43,305 nt of DNA from an uncultured Eubacteriales bacterium (GTDB lineage: Bacteria; Bacillota; Clostridia; Christensenellales; Aristaeellaceae): assembly GCA_902761755.1 (NCBI GenBank), contig CACWLP010000015.1:1-43305 (forward strand), given 5' to 3'. The notes below the pieces were generated by a model. The model was not told where the DNA came from. It searched no databases and worked only from the letters and a program-made list of their open reading frames with translations. How positions within the stretch are numbered: position 1 is the stretch's first letter; every line of letters starts with the position of its first letter. A program made the position numbers and the translations under genes. Positions 1 to 7,678 of the stretch are shown here, one piece after another.

Positions 1-2
1 CG

Positions 3-112
3 CCTCCCGGGGTGGTCTGTTTGTCGTACTCTTTTTCTCCTCTCTTTTTCTGCAAATTTTTGTCTTCAGGGGCTTGACTTTTTATTCGCAGACTTGTTTC
101 GGGACAATTATA
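3..112 (-). promoter_or_regulatory. Possible leftward promoter and 5' leader for a gene beyond the left edge
   Basis: On the minus strand a perfect TATAAT lies at 112-107, with only a poor -35 (TTCCCT) 17 bases upstream. The RNA would run left off the window, and a GGGAGG ribosome-binding-like string sits at positions 3-8, right at the edge. This suggests a leftward gene whose start codon is just outside. No coding sequence can be read inside the window, so the call rests on motif spacing only. Confidence 0.3.
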
Positions 113-180
113 GCCGAACGCGAAGGAAAAGGGAACGGGCTGCTGCTTGATATTTCAAAGAGAAAAACAAGCTGAAATTG

Positions 181-208
181 AAAACGGAGCGGCAATAAAA
201 CCGCTCCG
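181..208 (-). terminator. Rho-independent terminator downstream of the 106-aa gene
   Basis: On the minus strand an 8-bp GC stem (CGGAGCGG paired with CCGCTCCG, positions 208-201 and 192-185) is followed by a short U run (184-181). It lies about 75 bases after the stop codon at 283, the expected place for the end of that transcript. The rest of 113-282 holds no gene that I can see. Confidence 0.6.
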
Positions 209-282
209 CAAGAATCGCAGAGGGAAGAGCCGCTTCCCGGAATGCCCCTCCGGCAGGCCCCGGAAGGCTTTTCCGTGTTTGG

Positions 283-603
283 TTATACTGGCAGCTCCGT
301 GATCAGGCGGACGCGCAGGGGACGCTTTGTTAAAAACTCGGCGTTAGCATCCATGACTGTGCGGGGATGCTGATAACAGTCCACACCCACGGTTACAGGT
401 TCATCGATCACATACAAATAACCCGGTTCATGACCGTTGTGTGTGATTTCCCCCAAATCATTATAGCTCAGCATACCGGGTTGGTGAGAGAAAGCTTCGG
501 CAAGCGCCCGCCATTGGGTGATCGTGCTGCCTGCTCTCAATTCGGCAAACAAGGCATTTGAACCATGATACCATACGCCGTCCGGCTGAAAAGGAACCTT
601 CAT
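283..603 (-). CDS. Small uncharacterised protein, possibly ADP-ribosyltransferase-like
   Basis: This is a 106-residue protein starting at an ATG with GAGGAG 7 bases upstream. It begins with a YHGSN motif (about residues 12-16), then an LRAGSTIT stretch and a HNGHEPGYLYVIDEPV segment. The order YHGS, hydrophobic/GS-T, and a late strand ending in DEP resembles the small ADP-ribosyltransferase fold (Arr/RES-type), in which a Tyr-His-Gly start binds NAD. That resemblance is by eye and the function is inference. There is no signal peptide or membrane segment. It stands alone between two terminators, and base composition is lower in GC than the genes to its right, so it may be a recent arrival. Confidence 0.6.
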   Translation of the reverse strand: MKVPFQPDGVWYHGSNALFAELRAGSTITQWRALAEAFSHQPGMLSYNDLGEITHNGHEPGYLYVIDEPVTVGVDCYQHPRTVMDANAEFLTKRPLRVRLITELPV

Positions 604-616
604 AGTTACTCCTCAA

Positions 617-648
617 AAAGAGGGAGAAAACCAAATTCCTCCCTCTTT
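617..648 (-). terminator. Terminator between the rubrerythrin tail fragment and the 106-aa gene
   Basis: A perfect 10-bp stem (AAAGAGGGAG paired with CTCCCTCTTT) with a 12-base loop ends in a U tract on the minus strand. It lies just after the duplicated rubrerythrin tail and only a few bases before the ribosome binding site of the 106-aa gene. It could therefore also attenuate readthrough into that gene. Confidence 0.7.
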
Positions 649-660
649 GGATATATGCGA

Positions 661-708
661 TTACTTCCCGAAATACCGCTTGAGCAGCCCCGCAAAGGCC
701 TTGCCGTG
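661..708 (-). pseudogene. Remnant of a second rubrerythrin C-terminus
   Basis: Read on the minus strand, these bases encode [15 protein letters not shown] followed by a stop, identical in protein to the last 15 residues of the intact rubrerythrin at 936-1478. The DNA copies (661-711 and 936-986) differ at only a few positions. Every difference within the 15 codons is synonymous. No start or body is present upstream: the reading frame is continuous with the 73-aa ORF but separated from it by that ORF's TAA stop. It looks like the tail of a former tandem rubrerythrin gene. Confidence 0.7.
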
Positions 709-714
709 CTGTGC

Positions 715-936
715 TTATGCCAGATGCGGAAAGTTCTCCTTCACAAAGGCCCAGTAATCATCCACCATGTGATGTTCTTCCTGCCACCAATGGCATTTCT
801 GAATGACTTCATCATCCGTCATATCAGAAATCTTCTTGAGGCGATAGCGGAACACACGATGATGCTTGAAATACGCTCTTGCTGCTTCGGCATAAGTTGG
901 TTCTGCTGGAGGCTGTGGCATTCTCTTGGCGGGCAT
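715..936 (-). CDS. 73-aa protein of unknown function, coupled to rubrerythrin
   Basis: The ATG overlaps the rubrerythrin stop codon by one base (TAATG), a typical translational-coupling arrangement. That supports expression as the last gene of the rubrerythrin transcript. The product is short, hydrophilic and rich in His, Lys and aromatic residues (for example HHRVFRYRLKK and CHWWQEEHHMVDDYW), with no signal peptide. I do not recognise a family. Immediately after its stop, in the same frame, lies a 15-codon copy of the rubrerythrin C-terminus, so the ORF is bracketed by two rubrerythrin 3' ends. Base composition is lower in GC than the rubrerythrin itself. It may be an inserted gene or a scar of recombination that happens to be open. 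Confidence 0.5.
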   Translation of the reverse strand: MPAKRMPQPPAEPTYAEAARAYFKHHRVFRYRLKKISDMTDDEVIQKCHWWQEEHHMVDDYWAFVKENFPHLA

Positions 937-1478
937 TACTTCCCGAAATACCTTTTCAGCAGCCCCGCAAAGGCCTTTCCGTGTCTCGCCTCGTCCCTTG
1001 CCATCTCATGCACGGTGTCATGGATGGCGTCCAGGTTCAGGGCCTTCGCCCGTTTGGCCAGGTCGGTCTTGCCGGCGGTGGCGCCGTTTTCGGCCTCCAC
1101 CCGCATTTTCAGGTTCTTTTCCGTAGAGTCGGTGAGCACTTCGCCCAGCAGCTCCGCGAACTTGGCGGCATGCTCGGCCTCCTCAAACGCGGCGGTCTTC
1201 CAGTATTCGGCGATCTCGGGATAGCCTTCCCGGGCGGCCACCCGGCCCATGGCCAGGTACATGCCCACTTCGCTGCATTCGCCCTGGAAATTGGCCCGCA
1301 GATCGTCGATGATGTCCTGGGGGACGCCCTGGGCCACGCCCACCACGTGCTCCGCCGCCCAGGTCATTTCAGCGTCCTGCTTGGTGAACTTGCTGGCCGG
1401 GGCCTTGCACACCGGGCACTTTTCCGGGGGCTGATCGCCTTCATGCACGTAACCGCAAACCTGACATACCCACTTCAT
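936..1478 (-). CDS. Reverse rubrerythrin (peroxide reductase)
   Basis: This is a 180-residue non-haem iron protein that reduces hydrogen peroxide with electrons from NAD(P)H-linked donors and protects anaerobes from oxygen. A rubredoxin-type Fe(Cys)4 site is at the N-terminus (C5, C8, C21, C24 in [10 protein letters not shown] and KCPVCKAP), ahead of the four-helix ferritin-like domain. This is the reverse of classical rubrerythrin. Diiron ligands are visible in the EEAEH and DEARH helices. I chose the ATG at 1478 because GGAGG lies 8 bases upstream; an ATG 17 codons earlier lacks this and adds no conserved sequence. It follows the TrmH-family gene by 60 bases. Confidence 0.93.
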   Translation of the reverse strand: MKWVCQVCGYVHEGDQPPEKCPVCKAPASKFTKQDAEMTWAAEHVVGVAQGVPQDIIDDLRANFQGECSEVGMYLAMGRVAAREGYPEIAEYWKTAAFEEAEHAAKFAELLGEVLTDSTEKNLKMRVEAENGATAGKTDLAKRAKALNLDAIHDTVHEMARDEARHGKAFAGLLKRYFGK

Positions 1479-1538
1479 TGATGATTCCTCCGTTTCATTT
1501 TTGATTTTTGTTCTATGCGCACGCCGCACGCCGCGGCG

Positions 1539-2396
1539 TCAGGGACGGGAGGGAGCGCCGGCGGTGGACAGGCCCTTTGCCAGCCGCTGGCGGCAGATTT
1601 CGTAAAAGCAGACCGTGGCGGCGCTGCCTGCGTTCAGGCTGGAGGCCGCGCCGAAAATGGGGATGCGGGCCAGCACGTCGCACTTGTCCTTCCAGGCCTG
1701 GGAAAGGCCGAAGGTCTCGTTGCCCACGATCAGGGCCACGGGGCCCGTAAGATCCAGATCGGAAAGATTCGCCTCCCCGTGGGCGCTGGTGCCCACGATC
1801 AGGGGACGGCAGGGCCGGCCCCGCAGGAAGGAAACGCCTTCCTCCGCGCCGGAGAGGGCGCCGAAGGGCAGGGAAAACAGGGTGCCCACGCTGGCACGGA
1901 TGCACTGGGGATCGTAAAAATCCGCGGCGTGGCCGGTGACCAGGACGCCGGAGGCGGAAAACGCGTCCGCCGAACGAATGAAGGTGCCTAAGTTGCCGGG
2001 GGACGCGGGGCGGTCGAACACCGCGAAAAACGGGGGACAGGCGGCTTGCTCCGCCCGGGCGGCCATGCGCTCAAGCCCGTCCGTACGGGTTTCGATCAGG
2101 CCCAGGATCTCGCAGGGGTTTTCCCGATCGGACAATTCCGCGTGAAGCGCGGCGTCCATGCGGTAAAGGGTGTCCGGCGCGGCTTTCCGGATCATATCCT
2201 CCGCCCAGCCGGAGAGGCGCTTGCCTTCCGCCACGGCCATGGCGGAAAAATGCCATCCGCCGCGGAGGGCCTGCTCCACCATCTGCACGCCCTCCAGGAA
2301 AGCCAGGCCCTGCTTCGCGCGCTTTTCCCGGCTGCGCTTCAATGCCTCGAAGCGCTGGAAATCCGCGTCCCGGGCGTATGTTCTGACAGTTTTCAT
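1539..2396 (-). CDS. TrmH/SpoU-family RNA methyltransferase
   Basis: This is a 285-residue SpoU-class S-adenosylmethionine enzyme, predicted to 2'-O-methylate ribose in rRNA or tRNA. The N-terminal substrate-binding part (about 1-110) is followed by the trefoil-knot domain. Its three motifs are visible: NLGTFIRSADAF with the catalytic Asn and Arg, ALIVGNETFGLS, and the knot IPIFGAASSLNAGSAATV near the C-terminus. Classical family members have SLNVAVA in the last motif; SLNAGSAA here is a mild variant. It starts 6 bases after the stop of thrC and is probably co-transcribed with it. The exact target nucleotide cannot be told from sequence. Confidence 0.9.
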   Translation of the reverse strand: MKTVRTYARDADFQRFEALKRSREKRAKQGLAFLEGVQMVEQALRGGWHFSAMAVAEGKRLSGWAEDMIRKAAPDTLYRMDAALHAELSDRENPCEILGLIETRTDGLERMAARAEQAACPPFFAVFDRPASPGNLGTFIRSADAFSASGVLVTGHAADFYDPQCIRASVGTLFSLPFGALSGAEEGVSFLRGRPCRPLIVGTSAHGEANLSDLDLTGPVALIVGNETFGLSQAWKDKCDVLARIPIFGAASSLNAGSAATVCFYEICRQRLAKGLSTAGAPSRP

Positions 2397-2402
2397 GGTT
2401 TC

Positions 2403-3881
2403 TTACGCAAAGCCCCGGAGCACCGCTTCGCCCATCCGGCCCTTTTCGCAGACCCGGGTGTGCAATACGGGCAGGGTTTTGAGCTCCTTCACCGCCCGGG
2501 GAGCGGGCACGCCGGTATGGTCTTCCAGCGCCCGGGCGGCGTCGAAGGCGTCGCCGGACACGGAAACGCCCAGGGCGGCGGCCACGTCCGCGGAGAATTT
2601 GTACGGGCTGGCGGTGGACACGGCCAGGATGGGCGTGGGATCGCCGGAATCGTGGCGGTAATCCTCCAGAACGGCCAGGGCCACGGCGGTATGGGGATCG
2701 GAAAGATATCCGTCCTGCCGCCAGACCCGGGCGATGGAAGCGGCGGTGGCCTTATCGTCCGCGAAGCCGCCGAAGAAGCAGGCGCGCATGCGGGCCTTGG
2801 CGCTTTCGGAAACGGCGTACGCGCCCTCCGTTTTCAGCTGCTCCATCCAGGCGTGGACCTGGGCGCAGTCCCCCTCCGCCAGCTCCCACAGATACCTTTC
2901 CAGGTTGGAGGAGATCAGGATGTCCATGGAGGGGGAGATGGTCTTGTGGAAATCCCGCCGCCGGTCGTAAACGCCGGTGCGGATGAAATCGGTGAGCACG
3001 TCGTTGCGGTTGCTGGCGCAGATCAGGCGGCGGATGGGCGCGCCCATGCGCCGGGCGTACCAGGCGGCCAGGATATTGCCGAAATTGCCCGTGGGCACGC
3101 AGACGTTGACGCCCTCCTCCCAGGCGATTTCTCCCCGGGAGAGCAGATCCGCGCAGGCGGAGAGATAATAGGCCACCTGGGGGGCCAGCCGGCCCAGATT
3201 GATGGAATTGGCGGAGGAAAGCGTCTTGCCCAGGGCGTTCATTTCCCGCCGGAAATCCGCGTCGGCAAACAGGGCCTTGACCCCCGTCTGGGCGTCGTCA
3301 AAATTGCCCTTTACGGCTACCACGTGCACGTTTCTGCCCTGGGAGGTGACCATCTGCTTTTCCTGAACGGCGCTGACGCCGCCCTGGGGATAAAACACGG
3401 TGACGGAGGTGCCTGCGATATCCCGGAAGCCCTCCAGGGCTGCCTTGCCGGTGTCGCCGGAGGTGGCGGTGAGGATGGCGATCTCCCGCTCTTCGCCGGT
3501 TTTGCGGGCGGCGGCGGTCATGAGATGGGGCAGCATCTGCAGCGCCATATCCTTGAAGGCCAGGGTGGGGCCGTGGAACAGTTCCAGCACGAACCGGCGG
3601 CCGGAAAGGGCCTTCACCGGGGCCACGGCTGGATCGTCGAACCGGGCGTAGGCCGCGCGGGCCATGGCAAGCAGCTCTTTTTCAGAAAACCCGTCCAGCA
3701 GCCAGGAAAGGGTCCGGGCCGCACGGGCGGGATAATCCAGCGCGGCGAAAGCATCAAAATCCGCCTTCGTCAGCGCGGGAAGGGACGCAGGAACATACAG
3801 GCCGCCGTCCGGCGCGATGCCGCGCACGATGGCCTCCGGGGCGGAAACGCCTTCCGCCCCGCGGGTGCTCAGATAAGGCAA
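2403..3881 (-). CDS. thrC: Threonine synthase
   Basis: This PLP enzyme converts O-phosphohomoserine to threonine, the last step of threonine biosynthesis. The 492-residue length and the opening (PYLSTRGAEGVSAPEAIVRG, then APDGGLYVP) match the long bacterial class of ThrC. The PLP-binding lysine is K110 in FHGPTLAFKDMAL, and glycine-rich phosphate-binding sequence is seen in TATSGDTGKAALEG and VPTGNFGNI. The start has a run of Gs in AGGGGGC upstream. The gene lies between a P-loop ATPase and the RNA methyltransferase without other amino-acid genes, so it appears to be carried by the general minus-strand operon. No T-box or leader is visible in the 18-base gap upstream. Confidence 0.96.
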   Translation of the reverse strand: MPYLSTRGAEGVSAPEAIVRGIAPDGGLYVPASLPALTKADFDAFAALDYPARAARTLSWLLDGFSEKELLAMARAAYARFDDPAVAPVKALSGRRFVLELFHGPTLAFKDMALQMLPHLMTAAARKTGEEREIAILTATSGDTGKAALEGFRDIAGTSVTVFYPQGGVSAVQEKQMVTSQGRNVHVVAVKGNFDDAQTGVKALFADADFRREMNALGKTLSSANSINLGRLAPQVAYYLSACADLLSRGEIAWEEGVNVCVPTGNFGNILAAWYARRMGAPIRRLICASNRNDVLTDFIRTGVYDRRRDFHKTISPSMDILISSNLERYLWELAEGDCAQVHAWMEQLKTEGAYAVSESAKARMRACFFGGFADDKATAASIARVWRQDGYLSDPHTAVALAVLEDYRHDSGDPTPILAVSTASPYKFSADVAAALGVSVSGDAFDAARALEDHTGVPAPRAVKELKTLPVLHTRVCEKGRMGEAVLRGFA

Positions 3882-3899
3882 GGGTAAGCCCCCTTCAAA

Positions 3900-4310
3900 T
3901 CAGATAAAGTATTTTATCAAAAACTCGGGCGCCACGGCGTCGTCCACGCTGACGGAGAGGATGAACCCCACGTTATGCTTTTCGGACAGCCTGTCCAGCC
4001 GGGCGAAGAACGCTTCGGTGTTGGCCACGTCGGTTTTGACCAGCTTGAGGAACGCGTCGATGAACACGACGCTGATATCGAAATTCTGGGCCAGCATGCC
4101 GCAGAGGAAGCCGAAGAACATTTCCGGGCCGTCGGTGCCGTACTCGCCGGCGTTGACGAAGCGCACTTCGTGGCGCAGATCGAACATGTAGCGGTTATCG
4201 TCGTCCACGAAGATCACGTCGCCCTTGTGGGCCTTGATGGCGTCGTTGGCCATGTCCAGGATGCGCTTGGTTTTGCCGGAGCCTTTTTTGCCGTGAATGA
4301 CCTGTATCAT
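3900..4310 (-). CDS. Small P-loop ATPase of unknown role
   Basis: A 136-residue soluble protein with a clear Walker A motif (IHGKKGSGKTKRIL, residues about 5-18) and a Walker B-like hydrophobic strand ending in Asp (ISVVFIDAFLKL). The rest alternates strands and helices as expected for a compact single P-loop domain. I chose the internal ATG at 4310 because it sits directly before the Walker A strand and has GGGGGA upstream; an in-frame ATG 37 codons earlier would add sequence unlike the family. Database names for such proteins (for example PilT-like) would be misleading because no secretion-ATPase features are present. It lies between addB and thrC in a same-strand run. Confidence 0.8.
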   Translation of the reverse strand: MIQVIHGKKGSGKTKRILDMANDAIKAHKGDVIFVDDDNRYMFDLRHEVRFVNAGEYGTDGPEMFFGFLCGMLAQNFDISVVFIDAFLKLVKTDVANTEAFFARLDRLSEKHNVGFILSVSVDDAVAPEFLIKYFI

Positions 4311-4368
4311 GGGAAATTCCCCCTTTACAGTATTTCTGATACCATTATACCTGATGTTGGCGACGATT

Positions 4369-7300
4369 TCAAGGTGTCGGGCCGGATTCTTCCTCCTGCC
4401 GGAGACGATCCAGCATTTCATCGAAGCCCATCCCGGGAAGGATGCGGGCGTCCCCGGGGGCGGTGCGCACGTCCCGGCGGCAGATCATGGCGTAATCGCA
4501 GCGGTCGCAGGGGCCGTGCAGGTCCCTGCCGCACAGCGGAGAAGCGGCGATCTCCCCGGCGCGCATGCGCTCGGCCCATTCGCCGGCCATTTTTTCCGCC
4601 CGCAGGATCAGCCTGCGCATGTCCTCCAGGTCCGCCAGGGGCGCGCGTTTATCAAAGTCCCCGTTTTTCGTAACGGCCTTGGGCAGCGTAAGGGGCGGCT
4701 CGGCCCCGTCCATGAGCCGGAGCACCGAAACGTCTTTCAGGGCCACGCCCCGCAGCTGGAGAGCCCGGGCCAGGGCGTCCTCGATGTCCTGCTCCGCGGC
4801 GGGATCATCCACCAGCGGATCGAACAGGTGCATATAAAACGCGCCGGCAGGCAGGGCGCCTGCTTCGGTAGACAGGGCAGCCCGGAGGTACAGCAGCAGC
4901 TGCAGCTGCGCGCCCCAGAACAGCCGGGCGGGGTCCAGCTTTTCGGCGCCGGACTTGTAATCCACCACCCGGAGGTACACCCCCTCGTCCCCGGCGTAGC
5001 GGTCGATACGGTCAATGACGCCCCGGACGTACACGGCGGAGCCGTCTTTGAGCCGCAGGAGGATGGGCGGAATGCCGCCCTCGTAGCCGAAGCGCACCTC
5101 CGCCCCCGCCGGGGAAAAGGCGCTTTTCCGGGTCCCCCGGGTGAACGTCCAGGCCACCCGGCGCAGCACCCGCACGTATTTTTCGCCCTGGGCGCGCATC
5201 CGGGCGCTGTCGCCCATGACGCCGGAGAGCATCCCCTCCAGCATGGGCTTTGCGGCCTGATCCACCAGCGCGTCGCACGTTTCCCGGGAAATGGCGGGCC
5301 AGCCGGGCACGGAGGGGAGCAGCCGGGTGAAGCCCTCCAGGGCGCTGTGATAGAAATTCCCCGCGTCGATGGGGGTCAGCGCCCATTCCTTCCGGGGGCG
5401 GGGGGCTAGCCCCTGGTCCACGAAGTGCTTATAGGGGCAGACGGCGAAGCTCTCCAGACGGCTGACGGACATGATCCTTTCCATGAACAGCGCCCTTGTG
5501 ATCTCCCGGGGCAGGGGAGAAGCGGCGCTTTCCGGGATGAAGGCGGCCCGCAGCCTTTCCGCCCGCGCCCGGGTGTCGGGCGCCTGGGAAAGATATTTCC
5601 ACGCTTCCAGCCATTCGCCCGTGAGCCGGCCTTCCCGGGCCTTGGCGCCCAGGGCGTCCAGGGCGGGGCCGGGAGCAAGGGGCAGCCGCGCGGCGGTTTT
5701 CTGGCTGACGCCGCCTTCCTCCACCAGGGCGGGGAACAGGCGGCGGATATGCTTCAGGCGCATGAAGGGGCGCAGGGCCGCCCCCTCCTGGGTGGCCTGG
5801 GAACGGGTGAGATACAGCCTTTCCCGGGGGGCGGAGAGGGCCTTCCACACGTCCAGCAGCCGCAGCGCGTCCTGCCCGTCCGGATCCTGGGACAGATAGG
5901 CGTGCAGACGCTTCTGGGCGTCCTCCTGCTCCCGGGGGGTGAGCAGGCCGGGATCGGCGGGGGAAAGCAAGCCGTCGGTGAGCCCCGTCAGGAACAGCGC
6001 CCGGGGGGCGGACAGGGGCAGCGTTCCCAGCGCCCCGCACATGACGGCGTCCGCCGTGGGGGGCAGGGAGGACAGCTCGCATTCCGCCAATCCGGCCTCC
6101 AGCCAGGCGGAAAGCTGCCTTGCCCGTACCGGCGCGTCCGCCAGCAGCACCCAGGCCTGGGACAGAAGCTGCGTCAGCACGTCCCACACCTGGCGCGCCT
6201 GCACGGCCTCCGCCGCCATGCCCCGGGCGAGCAGCTCCTCCTGGGCGTGGGCGAGGCGCTCCGGCAGGCCGGTGTCGGTGAGGTAAGCGTAGAGCGTTTT
6301 CAGCGCGGCGTCGGCGTCCTTCGCTTCCCGCAAGCCGGCGCGCAGGGCCTCCAGCGGGGTGATGAGGGAAAGCCGGGCGTCCTCCAGATGGGCGCATTCC
6401 TCCGCGCTGCCCCGGGTGAAGGGCGAAAGCCACATCCTGCCCCGGATGCCGTAGGAAATGAGATAGTTCTCCAGCCGCCAGGCGTCCTTCTCCCCGATGG
6501 GGGCGAAGCCGGATTTGATCAGGGCGATCATATCCTCGCCGTCGTACCCGCCGGACACCGCCCGGAGGGAGGCAAGCAGGAACCGCGCCGCGCCGTGGGA
6601 GGCGGCGGGGAGCTTGCGGTTCACGTACGCGGGGATGCGATAGCCCCGCAGCACGGTGGCGAGGGTGCCCGCGAAGCCGGGATCGCCCATCACCACGGCC
6701 ATATCCCCGAAGGACATGCCGCCCTCGTTCAGCAGCAGCATTTCCTGGGCGATGAAGTGGGCCTCGAAGAAGGGCGACGGGGCGGCGAACAGGCGGATGG
6801 AGGGGGCCGCGCCGGCCCAGGGCGCGCCGGGGGACGAAAGGAACTGGGCGGAAAGATGGGAAAGATCCGCGCTCTGCCCCGAATGATCCGGGGGCAGCTG
6901 CATGAACCGGCAGGGAACGCCGGCGTCCCGTGCGGCTTCCTCCAGCCGGCGGGCGCTTTCCCGGACGGGAGCGAACGCTTCTTCTTCCCCCATCTGGATC
7001 AGGGCGCGCACGTCCCCGCTTTCCCGGGCCAGGGTAAGCAGCAGCCGGTCCATCTGCCCGGTGAGCACGTCGAAGCCGTACACCGCCGCCGGGCGGTCAT
7101 GGCAGACGCCGCTGTCCGGCAGGCGGCGCAGCATGCTTTCAAGCACGTCCTCGCCGTCCACGAACCGCCCGGAAAGGGCGCTTTCGTACGCGCCGTAGAG
7201 CAGGGCCAGGTCCGCGAGCTTATCCCGGGCGGGGCCTTCCTCCGTGTCCGCGGCGCATCCGGCCAGCGCCTCCGGGCTGACCCCGGCGCGCTTGAAATCC

Positions 7301-7656
7301 GCGATCAGGGCGCCCAGACGCTTGATGAAGCCCGGGCGCTCGGCGGCGCTTTCATAATATTTCAGCTTATTTTTACACTGCAATAGCACCCGGGCCAGGG
7401 CGAACTGCTTGCCCCGGGCGTCCACCCGCACCCGGCTGTCCGCCCCGGCGGCGGCGAAGACCCGTTCGGTGAGCCGGGAAGGGGAGAGCACCTCCAGATC
7501 GAAAAAACCGGGGGCGTTCAGGCCGTTCATCAGCTCCCGTTCCGTCTGCAGGGTGTACTGCTCCGGCACGATCACCAGCAAGGCCGGGTTTTCCCGGGCA
7601 AAGGCGGCCAGATACCGCCTGAGGGCGCGCTGATTGCCGCCGATGATTTGCAGCAT
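4369..7656 (-). CDS. addB: AddB-type subunit of the ATP-dependent helicase-nuclease
   Basis: This 1095-residue protein matches AddB, the partner of AddA in resecting double-strand breaks for recombination. The C-terminal RecB-type nuclease is intact: D899 and K901 in VVDYKSG. The four cysteines of the AddB iron-sulfur staple are present (C740 in CPYKHF; C1050, C1053, C1059 in the CX2CX5C motif). The N-terminus departs from the usual family: where AddB normally has a GxxGxGKT Walker A, this protein reads MLQIIGGNQRALRRYL, with no GKT. addA is not adjacent and is not in the window. The gene follows recG by 22 bases and precedes the P-loop gene. Confidence 0.88.
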   Translation of the reverse strand: MLQIIGGNQRALRRYLAAFARENPALLVIVPEQYTLQTERELMNGLNAPGFFDLEVLSPSRLTERVFAAAGADSRVRVDARGKQFALARVLLQCKNKLKYYESAAERPGFIKRLGALIADFKRAGVSPEALAGCAADTEEGPARDKLADLALLYGAYESALSGRFVDGEDVLESMLRRLPDSGVCHDRPAAVYGFDVLTGQMDRLLLTLARESGDVRALIQMGEEEAFAPVRESARRLEEAARDAGVPCRFMQLPPDHSGQSADLSHLSAQFLSSPGAPWAGAAPSIRLFAAPSPFFEAHFIAQEMLLLNEGGMSFGDMAVVMGDPGFAGTLATVLRGYRIPAYVNRKLPAASHGAARFLLASLRAVSGGYDGEDMIALIKSGFAPIGEKDAWRLENYLISYGIRGRMWLSPFTRGSAEECAHLEDARLSLITPLEALRAGLREAKDADAALKTLYAYLTDTGLPERLAHAQEELLARGMAAEAVQARQVWDVLTQLLSQAWVLLADAPVRARQLSAWLEAGLAECELSSLPPTADAVMCGALGTLPLSAPRALFLTGLTDGLLSPADPGLLTPREQEDAQKRLHAYLSQDPDGQDALRLLDVWKALSAPRERLYLTRSQATQEGAALRPFMRLKHIRRLFPALVEEGGVSQKTAARLPLAPGPALDALGAKAREGRLTGEWLEAWKYLSQAPDTRARAERLRAAFIPESAASPLPREITRALFMERIMSVSRLESFAVCPYKHFVDQGLAPRPRKEWALTPIDAGNFYHSALEGFTRLLPSVPGWPAISRETCDALVDQAAKPMLEGMLSGVMGDSARMRAQGEKYVRVLRRVAWTFTRGTRKSAFSPAGAEVRFGYEGGIPPILLRLKDGSAVYVRGVIDRIDRYAGDEGVYLRVVDYKSGAEKLDPARLFWGAQLQLLLYLRAALSTEAGALPAGAFYMHLFDPLVDDPAAEQDIEDALARALQLRGVALKDVSVLRLMDGAEPPLTLPKAVTKNGDFDKRAPLADLEDMRRLILRAEKMAGEWAERMRAGEIAASPLCGRDLHGPCDRCDYAMICRRDVRTAPGDARILPGMGFDEMLDRLRQEEESGPTP

Positions 7657-7678
7657 GATCCAATCCCTTTCTCAATTA

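Noticed and set aside
2046-3887. A 613-codon plus-strand open frame opposite thrC
   Set aside because: It is entirely antisense to threonine synthase, with no binding site and a Gly/His-rich composition typical of shadow frames.
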